Shown piece after piece: positions 1 to 6,096 of a DNA stretch of 7,552 nucleotides (positions are counted from its first letter, which is position 1; the number at the start of each line of letters is the position of its first letter). Where the stretch lies: NCBI GenBank assembly GCA_937127205.1, contig CAKZLS010000426.1:1-7552 (forward strand), read 5' to 3'. The notes beneath the pieces were generated by a model that saw nothing but the letters and a program-made list of their open reading frames with translations, was not told where the DNA came from and searched no databases. The position numbers and the translations under genes are program-made. Source of the DNA: an uncultured Rhodospirillales bacterium. Lineage in GTDB: Bacteria; Pseudomonadota; Alphaproteobacteria; Rhodospirillales; Defluviicoccaceae.

Positions 1-1
1 G

Positions 2-772
2 AATGCCTTGGGCCGGCCGGTGATCGATCACTGGTGGCAGACCGAAACCGGCTGGGCCATCGCCGCCAACTGCCTGGGCCTGGAACTGCTGCCGGTCAAA
101 CCAGGCTCACCGACCAAACCGGCACCGGGATGGGTCGTTCACGTGCTCGATGAAAACCAGCAGGAAGTGCCGCGAGGCGACATCGGGGCCGTCTGCCTTA
201 AACTGCCGTTGCCGCCGGGCAGCCTGCCGACGCTGTGGAACAACGACAAGCGGTTCGTCGAATCGTACATGGTCGAATTCCCGGGCTATTACGCGACCGC
301 CGACGCCGGCTACCTGGACGAGGACGGCTACGTCTACATCATGGCCCGCACCGACGATGTTATCAACGTCGCGGGACACCGGCTTTCCACCGGCGGTATG
401 GAGGAGGTGTTGGGCCGGCATCCGGACGTGGCCGAGTGCGCGGTTGTTGGTGTCGCCGATTCTTTCAAAGGGCAATTGCCTGTCGGTTTCCTGGTGTTGA
501 AGGCGGGCGTAACCCGGCGGGATGAGGAAATCGTCCAGGACGTGGTGCAGATGGTTCGCGAGCAAATCGGCGCCGTCGCCGCATTCAAGACCGCCACGGT
601 CGTCGACCGGCTCCCCAAAACCCGCTCGGGCAAGATCCTCCGGGGAACGATGCAGAAGATCGCCGACAACCAGCAATGGAAGATGCCGGCGACCATCGAA
701 GATCCGGCGACACTCGACGAAATCAAGGACGCGCTGGAGGCAATCGGCTACGCCGGCTCTCGCCAGCAATAA
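2..772 (+). CDS. prpE: Propionyl-CoA/acetyl-CoA synthetase family enzyme (acyl-AMP ligase), C-terminal part
   Basis: This is the last 256 residues of an acyl-CoA synthetase that activates a short-chain acid (propionate or acetate) with ATP and CoA in the cytoplasm. The frame is open to the left edge, so the TTG at position 8 is an internal leucine, not a start; the N-terminal 60% or so lies outside the window. Visible adenylate-forming motifs in order are DHWWQTETGW (around nt 26-55), YYATADAG (an unusual form of the YxTGD motif with the aspartate kept), RTDDVINVAGHR (the hinge region), and PKTRSGK near the C-terminus, whose last lysine (nt 632-634) is the catalytic lysine for adenylation. 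The tail (TIEDPATLDEIKDALE) strongly resembles the PrpE/ACSS3 branch rather than classical Acs, so propionate is the better substrate guess. It converges on trcR. The family is sure; the substrate and symbol are an inference from similarity remembered, not aligned. Confidence 0.85.
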   Translation, partial: NALGRPVIDHWWQTETGWAIAANCLGLELLPVKPGSPTKPAPGWVVHVLDENQQEVPRGDIGAVCLKLPLPPGSLPTLWNNDKRFVESYMVEFPGYYATADAGYLDEDGYVYIMARTDDVINVAGHRLSTGGMEEVLGRHPDVAECAVVGVADSFKGQLPVGFLVLKAGVTRRDEEIVQDVVQMVREQIGAVAAFKTATVVDRLPKTRSGKILRGTMQKIADNQQWKMPATIEDPATLDEIKDALEAIGYAGSRQQ

Positions 773-785
773 TCCACACGATGAA

Positions 786-807
786 CGGGGAGGACGCGCC
801 CTCCCCG
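786..807. terminator. GC-rich hairpin between convergent prpE and trcR
   Basis: Perfect 8-bp arms CGGGGAGG (786-793) and CCTCCCCG (800-807) flank a 6-nt loop. The hairpin starts 13 nt after the prpE stop codon and lies 28 nt beyond the trcR stop on the other strand, which suits a shared bidirectional terminator. There is no real T-tract on either side (only CCTCTT on the plus side), so it is not a textbook intrinsic terminator and could instead be an mRNA 3'-end stabiliser. Confidence 0.5.
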
Positions 808-835
808 CCTCTTCCGATTGGCGGGCGTGCTCCTA

Positions 836-1378
836 TTATCCCCCGTGGACCGTGCCGGCACGGGCGCGAGCAAGGTCCACCTCTTTCTCCAACTCCATCT
901 CCGTGCACAGTCCGAGGCTTGCCGGGTTCCGGGGCTTGATGTTGGGAGAATTCCAATGGGTTTTCTCGCGAACCTTGTCGATGGTCGGCTTGGTGGTCCC
1001 CACCAGCTTGCAGACCTGTCCATCCGACAGTTCGGAATAATTCTTCAGCAACCAAGCGATGGCATCCGGCCGATCTTGGCGCTTGGAAACCGGCGTATAG
1101 CGGGCGCCCTTGGGGCGGGCTTCCGGCGTCGGGATGCGCTTGGCGGCGGGCCTGAGCCTTTGCGATGCGTCCGCGACGCAGCGGTCGATCTCTTCTTGGG
1201 TGAGCTCGCCCGCGGTCAAAGGGTCCCGGCCTTGGATTCCGATGGCCACCTCGCCGTCGGCGATCGCCTGAATTTCCAGAGCATGCATGCCGCAAAAGTC
1301 GGCGACCTGATCGAACGTAAGCGCCGTATTTTCGACCAACCACACTGCCGTTGCTTTGGGCATGATGGGCTGTGACAT
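836..1378 (-). CDS. trcR: Cell cycle transcriptional regulator TrcR (DUF1013 family)
   Basis: A 180-aa protein of the DUF1013 family, known in Caulobacter as TrcR, a conserved regulator that associates with RNA polymerase and influences cell-cycle gene expression. The family hallmarks are all present: the N-terminus MSQPIMPKATAVWLVENTAL, a first helix-turn-helix-like segment (residues 20-43, LTFDQVADFCGMHALEIQAI), a basic proline-rich linker (about 76-92), the block RYTPVSKRQDRPDAIAWLL (93-111), a second helix-turn-helix-like segment (117-140, LSDGQVCKLVGTTKPTIDKV), then THWNSPNIKPRNP and an acidic C-terminal helix. The frame is open upstream to an ATG at 1453, but the start at 1378 is preferred because the family begins at MSQP and because GAGGTA sits 6 nt before it. 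Family and start are firm; the regulatory role is transferred from the family. Confidence 0.93.
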   Translation of the reverse strand: MSQPIMPKATAVWLVENTALTFDQVADFCGMHALEIQAIADGEVAIGIQGRDPLTAGELTQEEIDRCVADASQRLRPAAKRIPTPEARPKGARYTPVSKRQDRPDAIAWLLKNYSELSDGQVCKLVGTTKPTIDKVREKTHWNSPNIKPRNPASLGLCTEMELEKEVDLARARAGTVHGG

Positions 1379-1463
1379 TTTTTCTACCTCGCGGCCAATA
1401 ACAAATGAAAGCCCGTCCTCACCGGGACAGAGCCAAACGGAACACTGTTTCAAGGAAGACCTT

Positions 1464-1504
1464 AGGTATAAATAATACCTAATTCCAAGGTGTACATACT
1501 ACCT
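1464..1504. promoter_or_regulatory. Tandem pair of 17-bp palindromic operator-like sites upstream of trcR
   Basis: Two copies of the same imperfect palindrome lie 24 bp apart: AGGTATAAATAATACCT (1464-1480) and AGGTGTACATACTACCT (1488-1504). They agree at 14 of 17 positions, giving AGGTNTANATANTACCT. Each copy also has its own perfect flanking extension: TTAGGTAT/ATACCTAA arms (1462-1469 and 1475-1482) on the left and CCAAGGT/ACCTTGG arms (1485-1491 and 1501-1507) on the right. The block is AT-rich, unlike the surrounding DNA, and sits 86-126 bp upstream of the trcR start and just beyond the 3' end of the quinone oxidoreductase gene. The likeliest reading is a cooperative binding site for a dimeric regulator of trcR. 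I could not place convincing -35/-10 boxes. A weak terminator for the upstream gene is an alternative for the right-hand copy, although no T-tract follows. Confidence 0.6.
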
Positions 1505-1518
1505 TGGAGCAACCCGGG

Positions 1519-2529
1519 TCAAATATCGGAGACCACCAGCATGATCTTCCCGATATGCTCCGCCGCGTCCATGATTCGATGCCCTTCATCCGCTTTTGAC
1601 AATGGCAGCCGGGTGTGAACCAACGGGACGATCTTACCTGCGTCGATTAATGGCCACACCGTCTCCAGAAGCGCCGCCGCAATCTCCGCTTTTCTCTCCA
1701 CCGGCTGTATCCGCAGCGTCGAGCCGGTAAGCGTCAATCGCTTCAGCATAACCGGCATGAGGTCGATTTCAACCTTGCTTCCCTTGCGGAATGCGATATT
1801 GACCAAACGTCCATCGCGGGCGAGGCAGGCGATGTTGCGCGAGACATAATCACCGCCGACGATGTCGAGGATCACATCGACGCCGTTCTTGCCGGTGAGC
1901 TCTTTGATCACCGCAACGAAATCCTCGGATGTGTAGTCGATGGCCCGCTCAGCGCCGAGACTTTCACAGGTCGCGCACTTATCGGCATCGCCTTCGGTGG
2001 CGAATACCCGGGCGCCGAGCGCGCTCGCCATCTGGATGGCGGTGGTGCCGATTCCGCCGCCGCCGCCATGGACCAGGAGGCTCTCACCGGCGCCGAGATG
2101 GGCCCGCTCGAACACATTGGTCCACACCGTAAAGAACGTCTCGGGAAGCGCCGCCGCCTGCACCCAATCCAGCCCTTTAGGTATGGGCAGGCATTGAGGC
2201 GCCGGCGCCACGCAATACTCGGCGTACCCGCCGCCCGCGGTTAAGGCGCAGACTTTATCACCGACGGTCCATTGATCGACCCCGTCGCCGGTGGCCACCA
2301 CCGTGCCGGAAACCTCCAGGCCGGGGATATCGGTGGCACCGGGCGGCGCCGGATATAGGCCCTTCCGCTGATAGATGTCCGGGCCGTTGATTCCCGCCGC
2401 CGCTACCCGCAGCAATACCTCTCCTGGTGCGGGTTCAGGCACGGGCCGCGTGGTTGGCTTTAGAACCTCGGGACCACCGGGTTCGATGATTTCAATGCAG
2501 GACATGCTGTCGGGTATCGTATCGGTCAT
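1519..2529 (-). CDS. NAD(P)H quinone oxidoreductase, PIG3 family (zinc-independent MDR)
   Basis: A 336-aa cytoplasmic medium-chain dehydrogenase/reductase of the quinone oxidoreductase/PIG3 (TP53I3-like) type, expected to reduce quinones or related enones with NADPH. The N-terminal GroES-like catalytic domain (about residues 10-130) carries GEVLLRVAAAGINGPDIYQRKG and PGLEVSGTV. The Rossmann domain has the nucleotide-binding glycine motif HGGGGGIGTTAIQ (154-166), where family members often have GGTSGIG or similar. The later block NGVDVILDIVGGDY (215-228) is also typical. The zinc-binding residues of alcohol dehydrogenases are not evident. The start at 2529 is chosen because GGAG lies 6 nt upstream and residues from MTDT onward fit the family length; the frame runs on to 2652 but would overlap the divergent DUF1192 gene. 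An association of this gene with trcR and a DUF1192 gene is, from memory, common in alphaproteobacteria. The exact physiological substrate cannot be told. Confidence 0.88.
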   Translation of the reverse strand: MTDTIPDSMSCIEIIEPGGPEVLKPTTRPVPEPAPGEVLLRVAAAGINGPDIYQRKGLYPAPPGATDIPGLEVSGTVVATGDGVDQWTVGDKVCALTAGGGYAEYCVAPAPQCLPIPKGLDWVQAAALPETFFTVWTNVFERAHLGAGESLLVHGGGGGIGTTAIQMASALGARVFATEGDADKCATCESLGAERAIDYTSEDFVAVIKELTGKNGVDVILDIVGGDYVSRNIACLARDGRLVNIAFRKGSKVEIDLMPVMLKRLTLTGSTLRIQPVERKAEIAAALLETVWPLIDAGKIVPLVHTRLPLSKADEGHRIMDAAEHIGKIMLVVSDI

Positions 2530-2605
2530 CTTCGGCTCCGGCTTTTTTGATGGTTCATTCCGGTGTAGTGTCTCGGAGCGCCGCTGGTCAAGGAGAGGAC
2601 GTGCC

Positions 2606-2788
2606 ATGGATGCGGAAGACCTAGAACCGAAGAAACAAAAGCCCGCGCCCAAAAACCTCGATGAATTGTCTATCGAGGCACTGCATGATTATATCGCCGA
2701 GTTGGAGACAGAAATCGAACGCGTGCGCCTATCCATTGCAGCCAAGGAAAAGGCGCGCGTAGGAGCTGAGAGCGTCTTTCGACGTTAG
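2606..2788 (+). CDS. DUF1192 family small protein
   Basis: A 60-aa protein of unknown function belonging to the alphaproteobacterial DUF1192 family. The N-terminal third is charged and lysine/proline rich (EPKKQKPAPKNLDEL). Residues about 21-53 form a predicted amphipathic, coiled-coil-like helix (LSIEALHDYIAELETEIERV and onward) ending in IAAKEKARVGAESVFRR; the LSxxxLxxxIxxLExEIxR pattern with the final VFR is the family signature. The frame is open from 2375, but this ATG is preferred: an AGGAGAGGA purine stretch (2591-2599) precedes it, and an earlier start would run through the start of the divergent oxidoreductase gene. It has no signal peptide or membrane segment, so it is probably cytosolic and possibly oligomeric. 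The family assignment is confident; the function is unknown. Confidence 0.85.
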   Translation: MDAEDLEPKKQKPAPKNLDELSIEALHDYIAELETEIERVRLSIAAKEKARVGAESVFRR

Positions 2789-2813
2789 AGCACTCGCTGC
2801 TAGCGCGGTCTAA
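2785..2813. terminator. Palindrome spanning the stop codons of the DUF1192 gene and gatB
   Basis: Arms TTAGA (2785-2789) and TCTAA (2809-2813) enclose an inner CGCT-GCT-AGCG stem-loop (2795-2805), separated by a 5x3-nt interior loop. Both genes end in TAG inside the outer arms, 21 bp apart. The structure could serve as a compact bidirectional terminator for the convergent pair, but the stem is short, interrupted and lacks a T-tract, so it is a weak call. Confidence 0.3.
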
Positions 2814-4267
2814 CCAGACAGTTTGGCTCTCAGCATCTGATTGACCTGCTGCGGGTTGGCCTTGCCCTGCGTCGCCTTCATGATCTGGCCCACGAACCAG
2901 CCGATGACCTTCTGGTTGCCGGCCTTGTATTCTTCCGCCTGCCCCGGATTGTCCGCGATGACTGTGTCGACGGCTGCCTCGATGGCCGATGTATCGGTGA
3001 TCTGGGTAAGCCCCTTTTCCTCGACGATGGCCGCGGGATCGCCGCCGGTATCGGCCATGATCTCAAACACGTCCTTGGCAATGCGCCCCGAGATGGTGCC
3101 ATCCGCCATCAGGTCGAGCAGCTTCCCGAGCTTGTCCGCCGAGATCGGCGAGTCGGTTACGGATCGCCCCTGTTTGTTCAGCACCGAAAACAAATTGGTC
3201 ATGACCCAATTGCACGCGGTCTTGCCGTCCCGCCCCTCGGCCACTTTTTCGAAATACTCGGCGGCCTCTTTCTCCGCCACCAGCACGCTGGCGTCCTCGG
3301 GTTTGAGCCCGTAAGACTCCATGTAGCGCTGCTTGCGCTGATCGGGCAGCTCCGGAAGCGTGGCCCGGATCTGCTCCACGTACTCGGGCGTGAGACGCAG
3401 CGGCAACAGGTCCGGGTCCGGGAAATACCGGTAGTCGTGGGCGTACTCCTTGGCCCGCATGGAACGGGTTTCACCCTTGCCAGCGTCGTAGAGCCGGGTT
3501 TCCTGCACCACCTCGCCGCCCGACTCGTACACCCCCACCTGACGTTCCGCCTCTTGCTCGATGGCCTGCATGACGAAACGGACCGAGTTGACGTTCTTGA
3601 TCTCGGTACGGGTGCGAAGAGTGTTCTCGCCCGCTTGGCGGACACTGACATTGACATCGCATCGAAGCGACCCCTGCTCCATGTTGCCGTCGCATGTGCC
3701 GAGGTAGCGCATGATCGCGCGCAGCTTGCGCAGGTAAGCGCCCGCCTCCTCGGGACCACGAATATCGGGTTTGGAGACGATCTCCATCAATGGCACGCCG
3801 GAGCGGTTGAGATCGACGAAGGTCCGCCGCGGATCCTGATCGTGAAGGGATTTTCCCGCATCCTGTTCCAGGTGGAGGCGCTCGATGCCCACCTCCTTGG
3901 TGCGGCCGTCGGCAAGGTCGAGGGTTACTTTGCCCTCGCCCACCACCGGCTGTTGGTATTGCGAGATCTGGTAGCCCGCCGGCAGATCCGGATAGAAATA
4001 GTTTTTGCGTTCGAACACGCTGTCCAGATTGATTTCGGCGTTGAGGCCGAGCCCGGTTCTGACCGCTTGTTCGATGCACTTACCGTTCAGCACCGGCAGC
4101 ATCCCGGGAAATGCCGCGTCGACGAACGAGACTTGGCTGTTGGGTTCGCTGCCGAATTCGGTGGCAGCGCCCGAAAACAGCTTGGCCGCGGTGGCGGCCT
4201 GGGCGTGGACCTCGAGCCCGATCACCACTTCCCAATCGCCGGTTTCGCCCTGAATCAGATACGTCAT
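2810..4267 (-). CDS. gatB: Asp-tRNA(Asn)/Glu-tRNA(Gln) amidotransferase subunit B
   Basis: A full-length 485-aa GatB, the subunit of the GatCAB complex that binds the mischarged tRNA and phosphorylates the Glu or Asp moiety before amidation, giving Gln-tRNA(Gln) or Asn-tRNA(Asn) in the cytoplasm. The cradle domain opens with WEVVIGLEVHAQ (residues 12-23), followed by FYPDLPAGYQISQYQQP (91-107), HLEQDAGKSLHDQ (132-144, kinase-site region) and the GatB signature VDLNRSGVPLMEI (151-163), then GNMEQGSLRCDVNVSVR (194-210). The C-terminal helical and YqeY-like tail domains end in NPQQVNQML. AGAGG lies 5 nt before the ATG, and the N-terminus MTYLIQGETGDWEVVIG fits alphaproteobacterial homologues. 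No gatC or gatA is adjacent; in this class they are often encoded separately. It lies 56 bp downstream of the amidase gene on the same strand, so co-transcription is possible. Confidence 0.97.
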   Translation of the reverse strand: MTYLIQGETGDWEVVIGLEVHAQAATAAKLFSGAATEFGSEPNSQVSFVDAAFPGMLPVLNGKCIEQAVRTGLGLNAEINLDSVFERKNYFYPDLPAGYQISQYQQPVVGEGKVTLDLADGRTKEVGIERLHLEQDAGKSLHDQDPRRTFVDLNRSGVPLMEIVSKPDIRGPEEAGAYLRKLRAIMRYLGTCDGNMEQGSLRCDVNVSVRQAGENTLRTRTEIKNVNSVRFVMQAIEQEAERQVGVYESGGEVVQETRLYDAGKGETRSMRAKEYAHDYRYFPDPDLLPLRLTPEYVEQIRATLPELPDQRKQRYMESYGLKPEDASVLVAEKEAAEYFEKVAEGRDGKTACNWVMTNLFSVLNKQGRSVTDSPISADKLGKLLDLMADGTISGRIAKDVFEIMADTGGDPAAIVEEKGLTQITDTSAIEAAVDTVIADNPGQAEEYKAGNQKVIGWFVGQIMKATQGKANPQQVNQMLRAKLSG

Positions 4268-4280
4268 CGAGTCCTCTAGC

Positions 4281-4328
4281 TGTTGAACCGCGTGGCGTCA
4301 CGTGGATGTTGAACCGCGTGGCGTCACG
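4281..4328. repeat. 26-bp tandem duplication at the amidase/gatB junction
   Basis: Two identical 22-bp copies (4281-4302 and 4307-4328) are separated by 4 bp, giving a 26-bp period. Each copy carries the core GAACCGCGTGGCGTCACG, and the copy on the right includes the amidase stop codon (TGA on the minus strand, 4326-4324), so the duplication also copied that stop at 4300-4298. The right copy forms a perfect hairpin, CGCGTG-GCGT-CACGCG (4315-4330); the left copy keeps CGTG-GCGT-CACG. It looks like a simple replication-slippage duplication, possibly giving two tandem mRNA hairpins between the genes. Confidence 0.85.
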
Positions 4329-5151
4329 CGACGATCGGGCGAAGATACCCGCCGTGAACCCACCCCTCAAGATCCATTAGGCCCTCGGGATGGTCGAGCA
4401 CATTCACAAAGCGCCACGAACCATGAGTTCCCATCACCTCGACCCGGATGCCGCGGGGCAACGGGCTCCCCTCGAGCTTGCCGTGATCGGAGCCTGCTCC
4501 GGACCGAATATTGAGGGCCGCCGTGGTCTCGTAAACATCGGCCGACTCGTCGCCGCGCCCCATCACGCTGGAACGGAAGCTGTCCAGTTGAAACGCCGGA
4601 CCCGGATCGGATTTGCGGTACGGGGCGATATCGTCGTGGCCGACCACGTCGCGCAACTTGTAACGACGCACGAGCAACTGCGAAATCGCGTGCGCCGCTT
4701 CGATTTGGGCGGCCGGGTACAGATGCCAACCCGCCGCAGATTGTTCGTTCTTATGGGTGGCCTCGACTACATCGCCGTCGTCGTATTCGCGACCGAACCA
4801 GGATTGCCACCTGTTGCCGGATCGCTTCAGACGGCCCGCGTTGTCCAGCTCGATACCGATGGAGTATTGGTTCAGCCCGCTCAAACCGGCCCATTTGCTA
4901 CGTCCGGCGTGCCATGCCACCCGATCGAAGGGAACCAGCTGGACAATGGACCCGTCGCGGCCGATCACCAGGTGCGCCGACGCACTGCTCCCGCTGTCGG
5001 TCAGCGACCGGACCGAACCGTCGACGCTGCTTCCGGCGGTATAGTGGATCACGAGGAACTTGTGATCGATTTTCCCGCCCCGGTTCGGGCTTTCCCGGTA
5101 GGGATAGGGTGTTCCGTCATCGTGGTGGAGTCGGTGTCGAACGATCTTCAT
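4324..5151 (-). CDS. N-acetylmuramoyl-L-alanine amidase (Amidase_2) with C-terminal SH3b domain
   Basis: A 275-aa AmpD-like amidase that cleaves the bond between N-acetylmuramic acid and L-alanine of peptidoglycan or muropeptides. The catalytic domain (about residues 25-190) has VIHYTAG with zinc ligand His36, SAHLVIGRDGSIVQLVP (58-74), AWHAGRS, NQYSIGIELDN with Glu101, and VGHDDIAPYRKSDPG with ligands His172 and Asp182 and the conserved Lys180. A bacterial SH3 domain follows (about 207-273, ALNIRSGAGSDHGKL through GWVHGGYLRPI), probably a wall-binding module. No signal peptide is visible from this start or from the longer frame reaching 5238. The start at 5151 is favoured by a perfect AGGAGG 9 nt upstream and by the N-terminus MKIVRHRL, which resembles proteobacterial relatives. 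It could act in muropeptide recycling in the cytoplasm or be exported without a classical signal; a domesticated endolysin is less likely, as no phage genes are near. Confidence 0.9.
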   Translation of the reverse strand: MKIVRHRLHHDDGTPYPYRESPNRGGKIDHKFLVIHYTAGSSVDGSVRSLTDSGSSASAHLVIGRDGSIVQLVPFDRVAWHAGRSKWAGLSGLNQYSIGIELDNAGRLKRSGNRWQSWFGREYDDGDVVEATHKNEQSAAGWHLYPAAQIEAAHAISQLLVRRYKLRDVVGHDDIAPYRKSDPGPAFQLDSFRSSVMGRGDESADVYETTAALNIRSGAGSDHGKLEGSPLPRGIRVEVMGTHGSWRFVNVLDHPEGLMDLEGWVHGGYLRPIVA

Positions 5152-5196
5152 TGGTTGTTTCCTCCTCTCCTGTCCTGATGAGTCTGAGCACTTCGC

Positions 5197-5225
5197 TTTC
5201 CAAGATGTCAAGCACGTCATATATT
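5197..5225 (+). promoter_or_regulatory. Predicted sigma-70-type promoter for the amino acid ABC operon
   Basis: A -35-like TTTCCA (5197-5202, 4 of 6 to consensus) and a -10-like TATATT (5220-5225, 5 of 6) are 17 bp apart, about 45 bp before the ATPase start. The 118-bp gap between the divergent amidase and ATPase genes (5152-5269) must also hold the amidase promoter: a perfect TTGACA occurs on the minus strand at 5211-5206, but no good -10 box follows at the right distance. No operator palindrome stands out in this gap. Confidence 0.45.
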
Positions 5226-5269
5226 GTCGGCTTGGCATGGCTTAGCGACCAGCGAAGGACGAAAATTTG

Positions 5270-6043
5270 ATGACCGCGACCCCACCGGCGCTGGTTGCCG
5301 ACGATATCCACAAAAGCTTCGGATCGGCGGAGGTTCTTAAGGGCATATCCCTCACCGCCCGCGACGGCGACGTGATCTCCATCATCGGATCCAGCGGATC
5401 GGGAAAAAGCACGTTCCTGAGATGCCTCAATCTTCTCGAGTCGCCGGACCAGGGCCGCATCATTCTCGCCGGCGAGGAACTGGGGCTGACCCATAAGCTG
5501 GGTGTGGGACTGGTGGCCAGCGACCCCAAACAGATCGTCCGGATGCGGGCGAAGATGGGCTTCGTGTTCCAGGGGTTCAATCTGTGGTCCCACCTTACCA
5601 TCCTCGAAAACGTCATCGAGGCGCCGGTTCATGTGGGCAAGGTCCCGAGGCCCGAGGCCATCGAGCGCGCCGAGATGCTGCTTGCCAAAGTGGGCATCGC
5701 CGAAAAACGCGATGCCTATCCCGGCCAGCTCTCCGGAGGTCAGCAACAGCGCGTGGCCATCGCCCGCGCTCTCGCCATGGAACCGAAGCTTCTTCTGTTC
5801 GACGAGCCCACCTCGGCGCTCGATCCGGAACTGGTCAACGAGGTACTGCAGGTGATGCAGACCCTGGCCACCGAAGGGCGGACCATGCTCGTGGTCACCC
5901 ACGAGATGCGGTTCGCCAAGGAAGTATCCACCGAGGTGGTGTTCCTGCACGAGGGTCGGATCCACGAACAAGGTCCGCCGTCGCAGGTATTCGACGCACC
6001 CAAGTCGGAACGCTGCCGGCAGTTCATCGGCAACCAAGTGTAA
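5270..6043 (+). CDS. Polar amino acid ABC transporter ATP-binding protein (HisP/OccP-like)
   Basis: A 257-aa ATPase that powers an amino acid importer at the inner face of the cytoplasmic membrane. All ABC motifs are intact: Walker A GSSGSGKST (40-48), Q-loop in VFQGFNLW (Gln101), signature LSGGQQQR (154-161), Walker B LLLFDEP (174-180, catalytic Glu179), D-loop SALD, and the switch His211 in VVTHEM. The insert at about residues 66-93 before the Q-loop and the block NLWSHLTILENVIEAP (104-119) are typical of the HisP/OccP/AotP branch serving histidine, arginine, ornithine or octopine, rather than of GlnQ. The ATG at 5270 is preferred, with AAGGAC 9 nt upstream; an in-frame TTG just before it (5267) is possible. 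It is the first gene of the operon, 53 nt before the binding protein gene. Confidence 0.95.
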   Translation: MTATPPALVADDIHKSFGSAEVLKGISLTARDGDVISIIGSSGSGKSTFLRCLNLLESPDQGRIILAGEELGLTHKLGVGLVASDPKQIVRMRAKMGFVFQGFNLWSHLTILENVIEAPVHVGKVPRPEAIERAEMLLAKVGIAEKRDAYPGQLSGGQQQRVAIARALAMEPKLLLFDEPTSALDPELVNEVLQVMQTLATEGRTMLVVTHEMRFAKEVSTEVVFLHEGRIHEQGPPSQVFDAPKSERCRQFIGNQV

Positions 6044-6096
6044 CGAAACGCAACCGTCCGCAACATCGAACAACCAAAACCGTAGGGGAGACCAAA

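Noticed and set aside
1376..1453. 25-residue N-terminal extension of TrcR from an ATG at 1453
   Set aside because: The extension does not fit the family, whose members begin at MSQP, and a good ribosome binding site precedes the start at 1378.
2375..2605. N-terminal extension of the DUF1192 protein
   Set aside because: It would read antisense through the start of the quinone oxidoreductase gene and does not match the roughly 60-aa family size.
3437..4279. 280-codon open frame on the + strand antisense to gatB
   Set aside because: It lies wholly opposite a well-conserved gatB, has no recognisable domain, and is the kind of antisense open frame that high-GC codon bias produces.
4324..5151. 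Amidase as part of a prophage lysis cassette
   Set aside because: No holin, tail, portal or integrase genes are nearby; neighbours are gatB and an amino acid transporter.
5180..5184. GANTC sites (GAGTC) upstream of the amidase/ABC operon, and at 4269-4273 before gatB, as CcrM methylation-controlled promoters
   Set aside because: Single 5-bp matches are expected by chance and no CtrA-type box accompanies them.
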